Notes: a model not told the origin generated them from the sequence alone. Numbered from the stretch's first letter, positions 10,101 through 19,562 are shown. The stretch: DNA of 64,000 nucleotides from Saprospiraceae bacterium (GCA_016714985.1 JADKBS010000022.1:1-64000), one strand, 5' to 3'. Translations and numbers: made by a program.

Positions 10101-11495
10101 GGTACTGATGATGTCGTCATGGCCATCGCCGTTCATGTCCGCTAATTTTAGGTTCCAACTATCAGCAATGTCAGCGGAAAGGGCTTTCGGAAAATAGCTG
10201 TTCACAGCTTGATTATTGGTGAGTCGAACTATATTTAAGCTAGGTTGAACACCAACGGAGTCAAAAAAACCTAGCATGAGTTCTTTTTGTCCATCCCCGT
10301 TCAGGTCCGATACTGCCAAGTCTGTCAAGTAGAGGGGGTTGTTATTGGCGACAATATTGACAGGGTCAAAGTTGCCATCGCCATCCCCTATGGAAATAAT
10401 GAGTTTTTCACCAAGGGCAGCAACAAAATCCGGCTGGCTGTCCAAGTTGAAGTCTGCGGCCAAAATCGCAGAAGAAGGACTATCTTCGTTGTAATATAAC
10501 ACTATAGCTGGGTTGAAACTAGCTGGACCCGATGCAATCAACCCTCTCACATAACCCGTTTCCGTTGTGAACAATAGGTCCTTATAGCCATCAAGGTTGA
10601 TGTCGGACACCGCCAGGTCAGTGGGAGTGCCAAAGCCATTGGTAACGTTAATGGGAGAGAAGCCATCGAAACCGCCCAAACCAATGTTTCTGTGCCACCT
10701 AAATCCGGCAGTAGAGGATTGCCAGACTAAGATATCCAAAAGGCCATCATTGTTCAAATCAGCCAACTCTATGCTTCTATAACTACTAAAACCGGTAGGT
10801 ATTTGATGTTTAAGGCCAAAAACGCCTTGTCCTTGTCCCTCTAACCAGTACAAGGAGGAGTTGTTTGAACTGTTGGCCACCACGATGTCCAATATTCCGT
10901 CAGCCGAAATATCCTGTACCTTGAAATCATAGACGGAATTGGAATTATCCAAAAGGGCAGCGGGTGAAAAAGCGCCATTGCCGATGTTTTTGTGCCATAC
11001 CAAATCCGGGCAAGTGGATTGAATATTGCCAATCAGCACGTCCGTCAGCCCATCCCCGTCAAGGTCCGCTACTTCCATTGTGGCACGGTTGCAAATCACC
11101 GCTGTGCCAATGTTGACCGGTGCCATAGGGAATCCACCGCTCCCGTCATTGCGGTAATATTCCAGGCCATTTAGCTCCGATGCGGCAACTATGTCCAGGT
11201 ACCCATCGTTTTCGACGTCCAAAACTGCGATAGCTTCCACTTTTCCGATGCTAAATGTTAGTAAATATTCCTCGCCAAAACTTCCTGTTCCGTCGCTGAA
11301 GTAGAACCAGATGCCCGTCTCACCAGAGGTGACCAAGTCGAGGTTGCCGTCACCGTTGAGGTCGCCAGTCTCAACTTCGTCCAGTAGAAGCTTATTTTGA
11401 TAGATTAGCCGTTCGTTGGTGAATTGAGCCTGTAAGGGAAGCGAACTGCACAGCAGCAGCGCAACTGAGAATAGAAAATAGCACTGTTTTTTCAT
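7175..11495 (-). CDS. T9SS-secreted FG-GAP/SprB-repeat surface protein (frameshifted)
   Basis: Starts at 11495 with a clear signal peptide (MKKQCYFLFSVALLLCSSLP, cut near LQAQ). About the first 780 residues are FG-GAP/VCBS repeats with many DxDxDG calcium-loop motifs (DLNGDGNLD, DMDNDGDID), a beta-propeller arrangement. Then come SprB-like Ig repeats (VTVTDANGC). The last about 85 residues form a type A T9SS sorting tail (LAPNPVAQGQPF...KVVVE). The frame breaks near 10050: the propeller reads up to GNGDGSF in one frame and resumes as LPLTTVADVPN in another, explained by one extra T in a TTTT run. Joined, the product is about 1435 residues. It is probably surface-exposed or released. A sequence error is as likely as a real mutation. 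The promoter is at 11538-11545. Confidence 0.85.
7445..9290 (-). repeat. Four tandem 459-bp coding repeats (153 codons each)
   Basis: Anchor motif CCAAAGCAAGGCA (minus-strand codons for LPCFGDS) occurs at 7866, 8325 and 8784, exactly 459 bp apart. A diverged fourth unit begins about 9243. Each unit encodes two SprB-like Ig segments. The two central units are the most alike, suggesting recent in-frame expansion. Confidence 0.8.
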
Positions 11496-11537
11496 GATTT
11501 CAGAATTTGTTTAACAGAACGCAGGATGGCTTTGGCT

Positions 11538-11545
11538 CAAAGGTA
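11538..11545 (-). promoter_or_regulatory. -7 box TACCTTTG of the FG-GAP surface protein gene
   Basis: Minus-strand TACCTTTG matches the TAnnTTTG consensus and lies about 42 nt upstream of the ATG at 11495. Confidence 0.45.
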
Positions 11546-11595
11546 TTTCCTATGGTTGAATACACCAAACTTCTCAGATATTTCGTTTTAAGCCA

Positions 11596-11904
11596 ATGAT
11601 AAACCCAAATCTTTACTTCGTCATCCCCCTATTACAGTCATCCTTAGTTGCCAACCAAATCAGCCTGCACCCAAACAAGTAGCGGTTGTTGTTCCCTTAC
11701 AACTTGAAATCGCAGAAGGTGCGACAATCACCAAACGCTTCCAGCCACCAACTGGATATGCCAGGGCAACCGCCAGCACAGGAGATTCATGTGCTGGTGA
11801 ACCCGAATAATGCGGATATAAGCCCTTGGTACAAAGTTGATTTCGGGGAGGAAAAGGTAACACCAGAATAGAAGTTTAAGCGGGATACGTTAAAATCACA
11901 TTAG
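11596..11904 (+). pseudogene. Decayed, internally deleted DUF4846 lipoprotein gene
   Basis: The stretch aligns with the intact DUF4846 gene at 12647 at both ends but lacks about 550 bp in the middle. The N-terminal part (MINPNLYFVIPLLQ, then after a frameshift SCQPNQPAPKQVAVVVP and GATITKRFQPPTGYA) matches the lipoprotein start and the GATLVQRFQPPAGF segment. It then jumps to AQEIHVLVNPNNADISPWY, equivalent to the last 40 residues of the intact gene. The intact Trp codon TGG is TAG here. The deletion joint lies near a short TATGCCAG word also present at the C-terminal site, hinting at microhomology-mediated loss. No function expected. Confidence 0.75.
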
Positions 11905-11981
11905 AAAATACAAGGGCTTACAACCATGCTTAAATCCATGATATACATTCGATTAGTCAATAACTTTAAAATCAGTTCGAC

Positions 11982-12569
11982 ATGCAGTTCAAGACAATAT
12001 TTTTGACGCTAATCGCAACTTTAAGTTTGTGTTCACTTAGTGCTCAAACCGAAAAAGGGACGTTCGCTGTTGGCCTAAACGTCAGTCCGAAAATCATGAT
12101 ATACCGTGACAAGGACAACAATAGGATAGAACATCACTGGGAATTGCAAGGTGGTTACTTCCTAATGAGAAATTGGCTATTTGGGAGTGAACTCAGCTAC
12201 ACCAGATTTCGAAGCAAAAACGATGGTGAAATCGAGCATGAAGCCGACACGTACCGTTTTGGGGCATTCACAAGAAAGTATTTTGACATCAGAAAAACGA
12301 AGTGGAAACCTTTTGTTGGCTTGAATGCTGGCTACGCCTACAGAAACGAAAACCAGCAAAGTCCAATTGCCGGTGAATTCAGCTTCAAAAATGGTGGCTA
12401 TTACGTCAATGCCGAATATGGCCTGGCCTATTTCATCAAAGACCGAACTAGCATCCACATCTCCAATCATGCGCTTTTAGATATTCACGGAGACAGGAGC
12501 AATATTTCAATTTCGCTGTTAAAAATTGGTTTAACCCACAATCTAAACAACAAGACAAGTAGGGAATAG
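11982..12569 (+). CDS. Outer-membrane beta-barrel protein (OmpA/porin-like), copy 1
   Basis: 195 residues with a signal peptide (about 1-21, ending LCSLSAQ) followed by alternating hydrophobic/polar strands typical of a small eight-stranded barrel. Examples are the glycine/aromatic pattern YFLMRNWLFGSELSYTRF and the KYFDIRKTKWKPFVGLNAGYAY turn. It is paralogous to the protein at 13583-14170, sharing the 'RKYFD..K.KWKPFV.L.AGY' core and the AEYG(L/I)AYFI strand. Located in the outer membrane by inference. It lies between the decayed and the intact DUF4846 genes, so the gene pair has been duplicated. Ligand or function is not recognisable. Confidence 0.75.
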   Translation: MQFKTIFLTLIATLSLCSLSAQTEKGTFAVGLNVSPKIMIYRDKDNNRIEHHWELQGGYFLMRNWLFGSELSYTRFRSKNDGEIEHEADTYRFGAFTRKYFDIRKTKWKPFVGLNAGYAYRNENQQSPIAGEFSFKNGGYYVNAEYGLAYFIKDRTSIHISNHALLDIHGDRSNISISLLKIGLTHNLNNKTSRE

Positions 12570-12646
12570 GCCATTTAGGAATTTAGCGTTCAGCAATTGT
12601 GCATAACCAACAACATTTGTCTCCTTCAACCAAACGTTGAAAGAGC

Positions 12647-13504
12647 ATGATGAAACCAATTTTTTGCTTCGCAATCCCCTTCCTACAAGCCATTTGCGGC
12701 TGCCAGTCGAACCAGGGAAAACCTGAACTGGCAGCCGCTGCTGTTTCACGCCAAATCGAAAACACGGATGGGGCGACCCTCGTCCAGCGATTTCAGCCAC
12801 CTGCTGGCTTTGTCCGGCCAGTTCTCCCAGCCAATACTTTCGGCCATTACCTGCAAAACCTGCCGCTAAAACCTGCCGATTCCCCCGTCCATTTGTACAA
12901 TGGCCAGCTTAAAGCCCGCCAATCCGTCCACGCCGCCGTGGTGGACATGGACACGGGCGACCGTGACCTCCAACAGTGCGCCGATGCCGTTATGCGGTTG
13001 CGAGCGGAACACCTTTTTGCCCAAAAACAGTATGATAAAATCCATTTCAACCTGACCAATGGGTTCAAAATGGACTACGCAAAATGGCGACAAGGCTACC
13101 GGGTACGAGTGGACGGCAATAAAACCGAATGGTACGCAACCAACTCTCCTTCAATAAGTTACGAGTCATTCCGCCAATACCTCGACTTTGTTTTCATGTA
13201 TGCTGGCACACTTTCACTGTCCAAAGAAATGAAGTCAAAGCAAGTGAAAGACCTGGCCATCGGCGACGTGTTCATCCAAGGCGGCAGCCCCGGCCATGCG
13301 GTCATTGTGGTGGACGTGGCGATGAAGGAAGTTACCGGCGAGAAAGTGTTTTTGCTGGCACAAAGCTATATGCCAGCGCAGGAGATTCATGTTTTGGTGA
13401 ATCCGAATGAGGCAGGTTTAAGCCCTTGGTACAGCGCCGATTTTGGGGAGGAATTGGTGACGCCGGAATGGACGTTCGGGTTAGTTATGTTGAAAACATT
13501 TTGA
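12647..13504 (+). CDS. DUF4846 domain lipoprotein
   Basis: 285 residues, beginning with a hydrophobic segment and a lipobox-like ICGC (Cys19), so probably a lipid-anchored periplasmic protein. The remainder matches the DUF4846 family: RFQPPAGFVRP, a central helical segment with 'CADAVMRLRAEHLFAQKQY', and the conserved end 'GGSPGHAVIVVDVA', 'AQSYMPAQEIHVLVNP' and 'SPWYSADF'. The GHA...D arrangement recalls NlpC/P60-like papain folds (His-Asp), which is only a suggestion. A broken copy lies upstream and each copy is followed by a small barrel protein, suggesting the two work together at the envelope. Two adjacent ATGs (12647, 12650) are possible starts. Confidence 0.82.
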   Translation: MMKPIFCFAIPFLQAICGCQSNQGKPELAAAAVSRQIENTDGATLVQRFQPPAGFVRPVLPANTFGHYLQNLPLKPADSPVHLYNGQLKARQSVHAAVVDMDTGDRDLQQCADAVMRLRAEHLFAQKQYDKIHFNLTNGFKMDYAKWRQGYRVRVDGNKTEWYATNSPSISYESFRQYLDFVFMYAGTLSLSKEMKSKQVKDLAIGDVFIQGGSPGHAVIVVDVAMKEVTGEKVFLLAQSYMPAQEIHVLVNPNEAGLSPWYSADFGEELVTPEWTFGLVMLKTF

Positions 13505-13582
13505 GGATTTTTTTTGGCCATACAACCACGAGGATTCAATTGCGCTCATTAAGCCATTATTTAATCATTAATTCATTTATAC

Positions 13583-14170
13583 ATGCAACGAAAAATCTTT
13601 CTGGCGCTTTCAACGGTAGCTTTCTGTTTTATTGAACTGTTTGCTCAAACTGAGCAAGGAACGATAATGACTGGCATTGGTTTTCAACCCCGCTATCAAG
13701 CCTCAGCACATAGGAATGGTCAGAAGACTTTCCGAGCAAATGGAGACATTAAAGCAGGCTATTTCATAAAGAATAATTTGTTAATAGGCGGCGAACTTGG
13801 CTTGAGTTATTTTTCAAGATTCAATGCTTCAAACCAAGGATTAAAAACAAGTGGTTACTCCATTGGGTTAATGGGTAGAAAATATTTTGATTTAAAAAAC
13901 CCGAAATGGAAACCATTCGTTGAATTATCTGCTGGATATGGCCAAGGCAAACTTGAGTACAGAAATTTATCTTTTGACCCAGGTTTTCCCAGTTCAAGCG
14001 AATCGTTTTATGCCAAATCAGAATATGGCATAGCTTATTTCATCAATGAAAAAATCGGTATAAATGCTGCTCATTTTACTAGAGCAAATTTATACCAAGA
14101 TTCATTCAATACTTTTAGCGGGTTTAAATTTGGGATAAACCTCTTCATTAATGGCAATACAAAGGAATAG
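13583..14170 (+). CDS. Outer-membrane beta-barrel protein, copy 2
   Basis: 195 residues, the same length as the copy at 11982, with a signal peptide ending about residue 21 (FIELFAQ). Strands such as GYFIKNNLLIGGELGLSYF, KYFDLKNPKWKPFVELSAGY and the terminal INLFINGNTKE align along the full length with copy 1, but divergence is substantial, so the duplication is old. Predicted outer membrane. Follows the intact DUF4846 gene by about 80 bp. Function unknown. Confidence 0.75.
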   Translation: MQRKIFLALSTVAFCFIELFAQTEQGTIMTGIGFQPRYQASAHRNGQKTFRANGDIKAGYFIKNNLLIGGELGLSYFSRFNASNQGLKTSGYSIGLMGRKYFDLKNPKWKPFVELSAGYGQGKLEYRNLSFDPGFPSSSESFYAKSEYGIAYFINEKIGINAAHFTRANLYQDSFNTFSGFKFGINLFINGNTKE

Positions 14171-14272
14171 CCATGATTTGATTGGGCACATTTTGAACTG
14201 ATTAATCAGATTCTCACAGGTAAAAATGCGCATGAATAAGTTTAATCAGTTCAATCTATATACTATCCCATC

Positions 14273-15250
14273 TCACTGGCTCCACCCTGTCGGCGTTCTA
14301 TCCCACCGATGCTTCTTAAGCTCAAACAATGTATCGTATTTCAACCCAATCCCATCGCTGCAATGGATATTTGATTCAACGTTCGACACCTTTCGCATGC
14401 CCGGTATCGTCGTCGCCACGTCGTGGTTGCTGAGGATAAAACGAATGGCCATTTCCGCCATCGTCATGCGGGGCGGCACGTAGGGGCGAAGCGCTTCTGC
14501 TCTGTCCACGGCGGGGTGCAGGTTTTCCGGCACGAAGTAGGTTGCCCGCCAATCATCGGTGGGAAAGGTCATGTACTTGGTCATGTTGCCCGTAAGGGTA
14601 CCTTCATCAAAAGGCACACGGGCGATGACGCCCACGTTCAGCTCCCGGCAAAGCGGGAAGAGCTTGTCCTCTGGGTTTTGGTCAAAGATATTGTAAATGA
14701 CCTGCACCGTATCAATCAAGCCCGTGCGCAGGGTTTCAAGGCTGTTTTCCGGTTCCCAGCGATTGATGCTGATGCCCCAGTAGGCCACTTTGCCAGCTTG
14801 GGTCAGCTTCGCAATAGTTTCCTTCCACTCGTCCCGCTCGTGCCAAGCATCGTTCCAGACGTGAAACTGCATCAAGTCAATCTGCTCGACACCGAGGTTT
14901 TCGAGGCTGAGGTTGACGTATTCCTCGATGTATTCCGAAGGGAAAACCTCATCCAGCGTAAACTCCGGGCGGCTGGGCCAAACCCGGTTTTTCGGTGGGA
15001 TTTTCGTAGCTACGTACAGTCGCTTGTCTGAGTGTTTGCGTAGCAACTCACCTGCAATGCGCTCACTGATGCCATCGGCGTAGGCCCAGGCGGTGTCAAA
15101 GAAATTACAGCCAAGCTCCACCGACTTGTCGAGTGCCCGTTGCACTTCGGCTTGGTCGGTGTCCTTCCAACTAGCTAGGCCCCACATGCCATAGCCGATT
15201 TCCGAGATTTGGTAGCCTGTGCGGCCAAGGGTTCTAAATTTCATCGTCAT
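14273..15250 (-). CDS. Aldo/keto reductase
   Basis: NADPH-dependent oxidoreductase of the AKR superfamily acting on carbonyl compounds; substrate unknown. The 325-residue TIM barrel carries the catalytic tetrad D52, Y57 (FDTAWAYADG), K83 (VATKI) and H130 (MQFHVWND). The cofactor-binding end shows the family 'TIPGMRKVSNVESNI' segment. ATG at 15250 or the in-frame ATG two codons later are both possible. Upstream of the start is a run of ATGAC/TAATGACC words that also forms an inverted repeat (15265-15314). Cytoplasmic; neighbours give no pathway clue. Confidence 0.92.
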   Translation of the reverse strand: MTMKFRTLGRTGYQISEIGYGMWGLASWKDTDQAEVQRALDKSVELGCNFFDTAWAYADGISERIAGELLRKHSDKRLYVATKIPPKNRVWPSRPEFTLDEVFPSEYIEEYVNLSLENLGVEQIDLMQFHVWNDAWHERDEWKETIAKLTQAGKVAYWGISINRWEPENSLETLRTGLIDTVQVIYNIFDQNPEDKLFPLCRELNVGVIARVPFDEGTLTGNMTKYMTFPTDDWRATYFVPENLHPAVDRAEALRPYVPPRMTMAEMAIRFILSNHDVATTIPGMRKVSNVESNIHCSDGIGLKYDTLFELKKHRWDRTPTGWSQ

Positions 15251-15264
15251 TGGTCATTGAAAGT

Positions 15265-15314
15265 CATAGGTCATTAGTCATTGGCCCAAAATGACCAATG
15301 ACTAATGACCTATG
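15265..15314. repeat. Perfect 20-bp inverted repeat between thioredoxin-like and AKR genes
   Basis: Arms 15265-15284 (CATAGGTCATTAGTCATTGG) and 15295-15314 are exact reverse complements with a 10-nt spacer. It lies after the stop of the thioredoxin-like gene's neighbour and before the AKR start, and its arms are built from short TCATT/ATGAC words. Confidence 0.75.
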
Positions 15315-15318
15315 GCGA

Positions 15319-15906
15319 TTAAAGCAAAAGGGGTTGCAACATCGCTCCCAATTCCTCAGCCGTCAGGTCACGGGGATAGAATTGCTTGATACCGTCCTTG
15401 GATTTGATGAAAACGGCAGGTACATTGCCTTGCCAGCCGCCAGAGATGTCGTTGCGCCACTTTCCATCACTGTCCTTGACCTGAAGCACCTCGGCTGCCA
15501 TACCTGATTTGCGCAGCACAAGGTTCACGCCGTTGGCCATTTTCTCCTCGTCGAGGTTGACGGATAGGAGATGCAGCTTGTTTTCGCCGCTCTTGTTTTG
15601 CAGTTCCTGCATGGCTTGCTGCATTTGGATGCATTTGAGGCAGTCGGTTTTCCAGAAATTGACCACGAGCAGCCCGGTCGTGTCGGACTTGATTTTTGTC
15701 AATAAATCTGAGGGTGCAATGAGCGTGGCAGACTTGCCACTTGCGGCGGCCAATTCGTCGTTTTCGGCCTCGCTGGTGTTGCCAGATTGCTCCATGTTGT
15801 GCGGTAGGGCGCCCTCGTGCTCTGTGGAGTTGGAGGCGTCATTGCCGCAGGCAGCAAAGGCAAATAAGGCAAAAACGGAAAGGAATATTGCAAAACGGTT
15901 TGTCAT
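15319..15906 (-). CDS. Thioredoxin-fold lipoprotein (TlpA-like)
   Basis: 195 residues. A hydrophobic signal sequence ends at Cys20 (FAFAAC), so it is probably a lipoprotein. After a polar linker rich in Asn/Glu/Ser (21-58), residues about 62-195 adopt a thioredoxin-like fold with the redox motif CLKC (C89, C92) after NFWKTD. The cis-proline region reads NVPAVFI. Likely role is thiol-disulfide reduction or oxidation in the periplasm; partner unknown. TlpA-like proteins in Bacteroidota often serve cytochrome maturation or stress repair, but nothing nearby supports a specific client. Divergent from the DUF3810 gene. Confidence 0.82.
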   Translation of the reverse strand: MTNRFAIFLSVFALFAFAACGNDASNSTEHEGALPHNMEQSGNTSEAENDELAAASGKSATLIAPSDLLTKIKSDTTGLLVVNFWKTDCLKCIQMQQAMQELQNKSGENKLHLLSVNLDEEKMANGVNLVLRKSGMAAEVLQVKDSDGKWRNDISGGWQGNVPAVFIKSKDGIKQFYPRDLTAEELGAMLQPLLL

Positions 15907-16002
15907 AAAACGATGGTTGATTTGGCCGCAAAAATGCGAAAGTTTGGCAACCTGACCACCATGAAAAATCTGCCTATTTTCACGCCCTAAAATCCATTTG
16001 AC

Positions 16003-17097
16003 TTGAACCTACGTACCATCATTTTCCATCGAAAAAATAGTTGGATAGCCCTTGGTCTGCTGACACTGCTCTTGGGTTGGCTTATGCCCCCGGCATTCGT
16101 GGAGCGCTGGTACAGCCGTGGCCTGTTCGTCGGGGTGCGCTGGTTGTTCACGGTGTTGGACAGTTGGTGGCCGTTCGCAGCGGTGTATTTGCTCGTGGTC
16201 GGGCTGTTGGGCTGGTTGGTTTGGCGGCTTCGCTTCGCAAAAAAGGAGGCACTGCCCTGGCCGAAAAGACTACTGAATTTCGGCCATTCGCTGCTGGCTT
16301 TTGCTGCTGCCATCGTCTTCCTGTTCCAATGGCTCTGGGGCTTCAACTATGGCCGGATACCCTTGGAGCAACACCTTGGCTTTGAGCCAAAACCGTTGAC
16401 GGTCAGCGAGTTGCGGGAAGAACTAATGGCAGCAACCACCGATGCTGTTTTTTTGCGGAAGCAACTGAAGGAAGGTTCAGACACCATCATTGCGGAGCAA
16501 CAACTGACTCCAAACGCCGAAACCATGATGCGCAACGCCCTCACCCGCCTACTTTGGGAAATGGGCTACCCTACCCCCGGCAGGGTGCGTGGCCGTTCGA
16601 TGTTCCCAAAAGGTATTTTACTAAGGTTCAGCACAGCGGGCGTCTATTTGCCGTTCACGGGCGAGGGCCATGTGGACGCCGGGCTACACCACCTCCAGCG
16701 ACCTTTTGTGCTGGCGCATGAGATGGGTCACGCCTACGGCTTCGGCGATGAGGGCACCTGCAACTTCCTCGCCTACCTTGCCTGCACCCGCTCTGGCGAC
16801 CCCTATTTGAAGTACATCGGCCACCTCTACTACTGGCGCTACGTGGCGAGCGAATACATGAGCATGGCACCAAATGAATACGAGAAGTTCAGGGAAGCAC
16901 TCCCTCCCGGCCTCCGTGCGGATGTGAGGGCCATTAACCGGGAGATGGACAAGTACCCCGATATTTTGCCGGAATTGCGGGACGCAACTTACAATGCCTA
17001 CCTGCAATCGCAGGGCATTGCCGAGGGCATGAAGAACTATGACCGGGTGGTGACGATGGTGGCGGCTTGGCGGAAGAAAAGGCAGGCAAATGATTAA
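16003..17097 (+). CDS. DUF3810 membrane-anchored putative zinc metalloprotease
   Basis: 364 residues with three N-terminal membrane segments (about 13-35, 52-75, 92-112), then a soluble domain. The domain contains HEMGH at 239-243 followed by an acidic residue (E250, AYGFGDEG), a classic HExxH zinc-protease motif; the protein matches DUF3810. Protease activity is inferred from the motif. The only in-frame start upstream of the first membrane helix is TTG at 16003, because a stop lies at 15988-15990. The gene ends convergently with the Uma2 gene at 17094, the two stop codons overlapping in TTAA. Substrate unknown. Confidence 0.82.
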   Translation: MNLRTIIFHRKNSWIALGLLTLLLGWLMPPAFVERWYSRGLFVGVRWLFTVLDSWWPFAAVYLLVVGLLGWLVWRLRFAKKEALPWPKRLLNFGHSLLAFAAAIVFLFQWLWGFNYGRIPLEQHLGFEPKPLTVSELREELMAATTDAVFLRKQLKEGSDTIIAEQQLTPNAETMMRNALTRLLWEMGYPTPGRVRGRSMFPKGILLRFSTAGVYLPFTGEGHVDAGLHHLQRPFVLAHEMGHAYGFGDEGTCNFLAYLACTRSGDPYLKYIGHLYYWRYVASEYMSMAPNEYEKFREALPPGLRADVRAINREMDKYPDILPELRDATYNAYLQSQGIAEGMKNYDRVVTMVAAWRKKRQAND

Positions 17098-17735
17098 ATG
17101 GCATCAGGGTTGACGCCTTCTTCAGCGAGATATTTAGCGATATTGAAATGGATACCTTCCAACAATTCGATGTCATTGTCCCAATCCAAAAACTCGTAGC
17201 TGTCGCCTTGTGCTATCAACACTTTCTTCGGCTTGGTGAGAATCCATAGCACTCGCTGGACGCCGTATTTGAGCAGGTTTTTGGTCCTGAATTTTAAAAA
17301 TTCCTTGGAGCTTTTCATGCCAGTCCCCTCCAATTCCACGTCTAGGTCAATCTCAATGACCATTGCGGGTGGAATGCCCTGAACATATTTGCGGGTGATT
17401 TTATCGCCAGTCAATAATGCCTTTTCATAAATGGCAATGTCGAATTGCATATTGCTGCGATGGGCAAGGTGGTTGCCGGATTCGTTTGAGAATATGCGGT
17501 AATTTTTGTTGGCTTTGGCTTCAAAAAGCACAAAATACAGGTATTCAATAATGAAAGATTGGATAGAACTGCACCCCATGATTTCCTCCTTGGTTTTTAG
17601 TTTGTTCAAAACGTCTTTATAGCCCTTGTAATAAAACTTGATGCCCTCGATTTCCTCTTTGAGGAGGTAATCAGGCACGGCTTCAGTTTGAACGGGGTAG
17701 CCAACTGGTTGTATGATTGGATTGGGAAGGCTCAT
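17094..17735 (-). CDS. Uma2 family (DUF820) PD-(D/E)XK nuclease-fold protein, second copy
   Basis: 213 residues from the ATG at 17735. Candidate catalytic residues are D99 (MQFDIAIYE) and E128 (PAMVIEIDLD), placed as in Uma2 proteins, and the C-terminal half (LLKYGVQRVLWIL) matches the family strand-turn. A longer frame reaching 17798 is rejected because a good -7 box sits at 17753-17760, inside that extension. Compared with the Uma2 at 6205 the N-terminal YxLVNG strand is replaced by 'EGIKFYYKGYKDVL', so the two are distant paralogues. Role unknown. Confidence 0.8.
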   Translation of the reverse strand: MSLPNPIIQPVGYPVQTEAVPDYLLKEEIEGIKFYYKGYKDVLNKLKTKEEIMGCSSIQSFIIEYLYFVLFEAKANKNYRIFSNESGNHLAHRSNMQFDIAIYEKALLTGDKITRKYVQGIPPAMVIEIDLDVELEGTGMKSSKEFLKFRTKNLLKYGVQRVLWILTKPKKVLIAQGDSYEFLDWDNDIELLEGIHFNIAKYLAEEGVNPDAI

Positions 17736-17752
17736 AATTCTTTGATTTTCAA

Positions 17753-17760
17753 CAAAGTTA
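17753..17760 (-). promoter_or_regulatory. -7 box TAACTTTG of second Uma2 gene
   Basis: Minus-strand TAACTTTG, identical to the box before the first Uma2 gene, 17 nt upstream of the ATG at 17735. It decides between the two possible starts. Confidence 0.6.
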
Positions 17761-17853
17761 AAGACTTTTGGCAGTTGATTGAGCATTTGTAAAAACAATT
17801 TTTGCCTACCTTGACCGCCCGTTTCAGCGACCTATTTACAAAACAAACCTGCT

Positions 17854-19522
17854 ATGCACCTTGACCTCCACTGGCCCGATTATCTCATCATTTTACTGTA
17901 TTTCGCCTTCGTCGTTGGCGTGGGCTGGCTGGTGAAAACGACAAGTGAAGACCAGCAACGACTACCTGCTATCGGGGCGCTCCATCCCGCTTTGGATTAC
18001 GAGCCTGGCCTTTATTTCCGCCAATCTGGGGGCACAGGAGGTCATCGGCATGTCGGCCAGCGGGGCCAAGTACGGCCTGATGACCAGCCACTTCTACTGG
18101 ATTGGTGCCGTACCGGCGATGGTCTTCCTCGGCCTGATGATGATGCCTTTCTACTACGGCTCCCGTGCCCGCTCGGTGCCGGAGTACCTCCGCCTTCGTT
18201 TTGATGAAAAAACCCGCAGCCTGAACGCAATGACCTTCGCTGCTATGACGGTCTTTTCTTCCGGCATTTCGCTCTATGTACTCGCTAGGTTGCTCGAACT
18301 CATCCTTGGTTGGGACTTCGACCTTTCGGTGCTGACGGCGGCGGCCATCGTGGCAGCGTACATCTTCACGGGCGGCCTTACGAGCGCAGTTTACAACGAG
18401 GTTTTGCAGTTCTTCCTCATCGTGTTGGGAATAGCGCCGGTGGTGGTCATTGGTCTGTACCAAGTTGGCGGTTGGGATGGAATCACCGAAAAACTCGCCC
18501 CCGTCATGACTTCCACTTGGGCGCACACGGGCAGCGCCGAGGCCAATCCGATGGGCATCACCACTTGGGGCCTCATGGCAGGCAGCCTTTGCAGCAGCTT
18601 TGGCTATTGGTGTACCGATTTTTTGGTGGTGCAACGGGCCATGATTGCCCGCAACCTGAACGACTCGCAGCGTACACCCATCATTGCTGCCGTGCCGAAA
18701 ATGCTGATGCCTATCATCGTCATCGTGCCGGGTTTGATAGCGATGGCACTACCCTATTTTATCCAAGATTATGCTTTGCCTTCGGCAAATGACGGCTCAC
18801 CCGACTACAATATGGCGCTGCCCTCGCTCATCGCCCACTACTACCCTACCGGGCTGCTGGGCGTTGGTTTGACGGCACTGCTGGCCTCGTTCATGTCCGG
18901 TATGGCGGGCAATGTGACGGCCTTCAACTCGGTCTGGACGTATGACATATACCAGCCTTTTTTCAAAAAAAATGCGCCTGACAGCCACTACCTAATGGTG
19001 GGTAAAATGACGACCATCGTTGGCATCGCAGCATCGGTGGGCGTGGCGTACATGGCCGTCAGTTTCAACAATATCAACGACTTTTTGCAGGTGGTTTTCA
19101 GCTTCGTGAATGCGCCGCTGTTTGCTACCTTCTTGCTCGGCATGTTCTGGCGGCGCACGACGGGGCATGGGGCATTTGCTGGGCTTTTGGCAGGTACATT
19201 GGCAGCGGCACTTGTCCACGGTTTTACCATTGCCGAAGGAAAAGGCGGCTGGCTGACGAGCAGTCCACTCGAAATCGCTTCGGGCATTGAGCAAGCCTAC
19301 CATATCGCTTGGGTGGCCTTTTTGGCCAATTTGGTGGTGACGTGGTTGGTCAGTTTGGCTACCAAGCCAATGGCAGAGGAGCAGCTTCGTGGCCTCGTTC
19401 ATGGTCTTTGGACGGATGGCTTGCCACTCAAAGCCACAGCAGAAGCCTGGTGGAAACGCCCTGCCACCTTGGCCCTCGTGGTGATGGTCGCTGCGGTGAT
19501 TTTGAACTTGATTTTTTGGTGA
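17854..19522 (+). CDS. Sodium:solute symporter (SSS/SGLT family), frameshifted near N-terminus
   Basis: Predicted inner-membrane Na+-coupled transporter of the SGLT type with about 13-14 helices. The main frame from 17945 carries typical SSS blocks: NDYLLSGRSIPLWITSLAF, the 'ANLGAQEVIGMSASGAKYG' sodium-site segment, and 'MFWRRTTGHGAFAGLLAG' near the end. The first helix (MHLDLHWPDYLIILLYFAF) is in another frame from the ATG at 17854. The two join if one A is removed from the AAAA run at 17937-17940, giving VKRQVKTSNDY. This is probably a homopolymer indel error, otherwise an inactivating mutation. Substrate (sugar, amino acid, vitamin or sialic acid) cannot be told. A small membrane protein follows 40 bp downstream. 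Confidence 0.88.
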
Positions 19523-19562
19523 CCTTCAATCCTTCAATCCTTGGCTCATTCAATCCTTATAA

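Noticed and set aside
17735..17798. Longer N-terminus for the second Uma2 protein
   Set aside because: It would begin upstream of the TAACTTTG promoter box.
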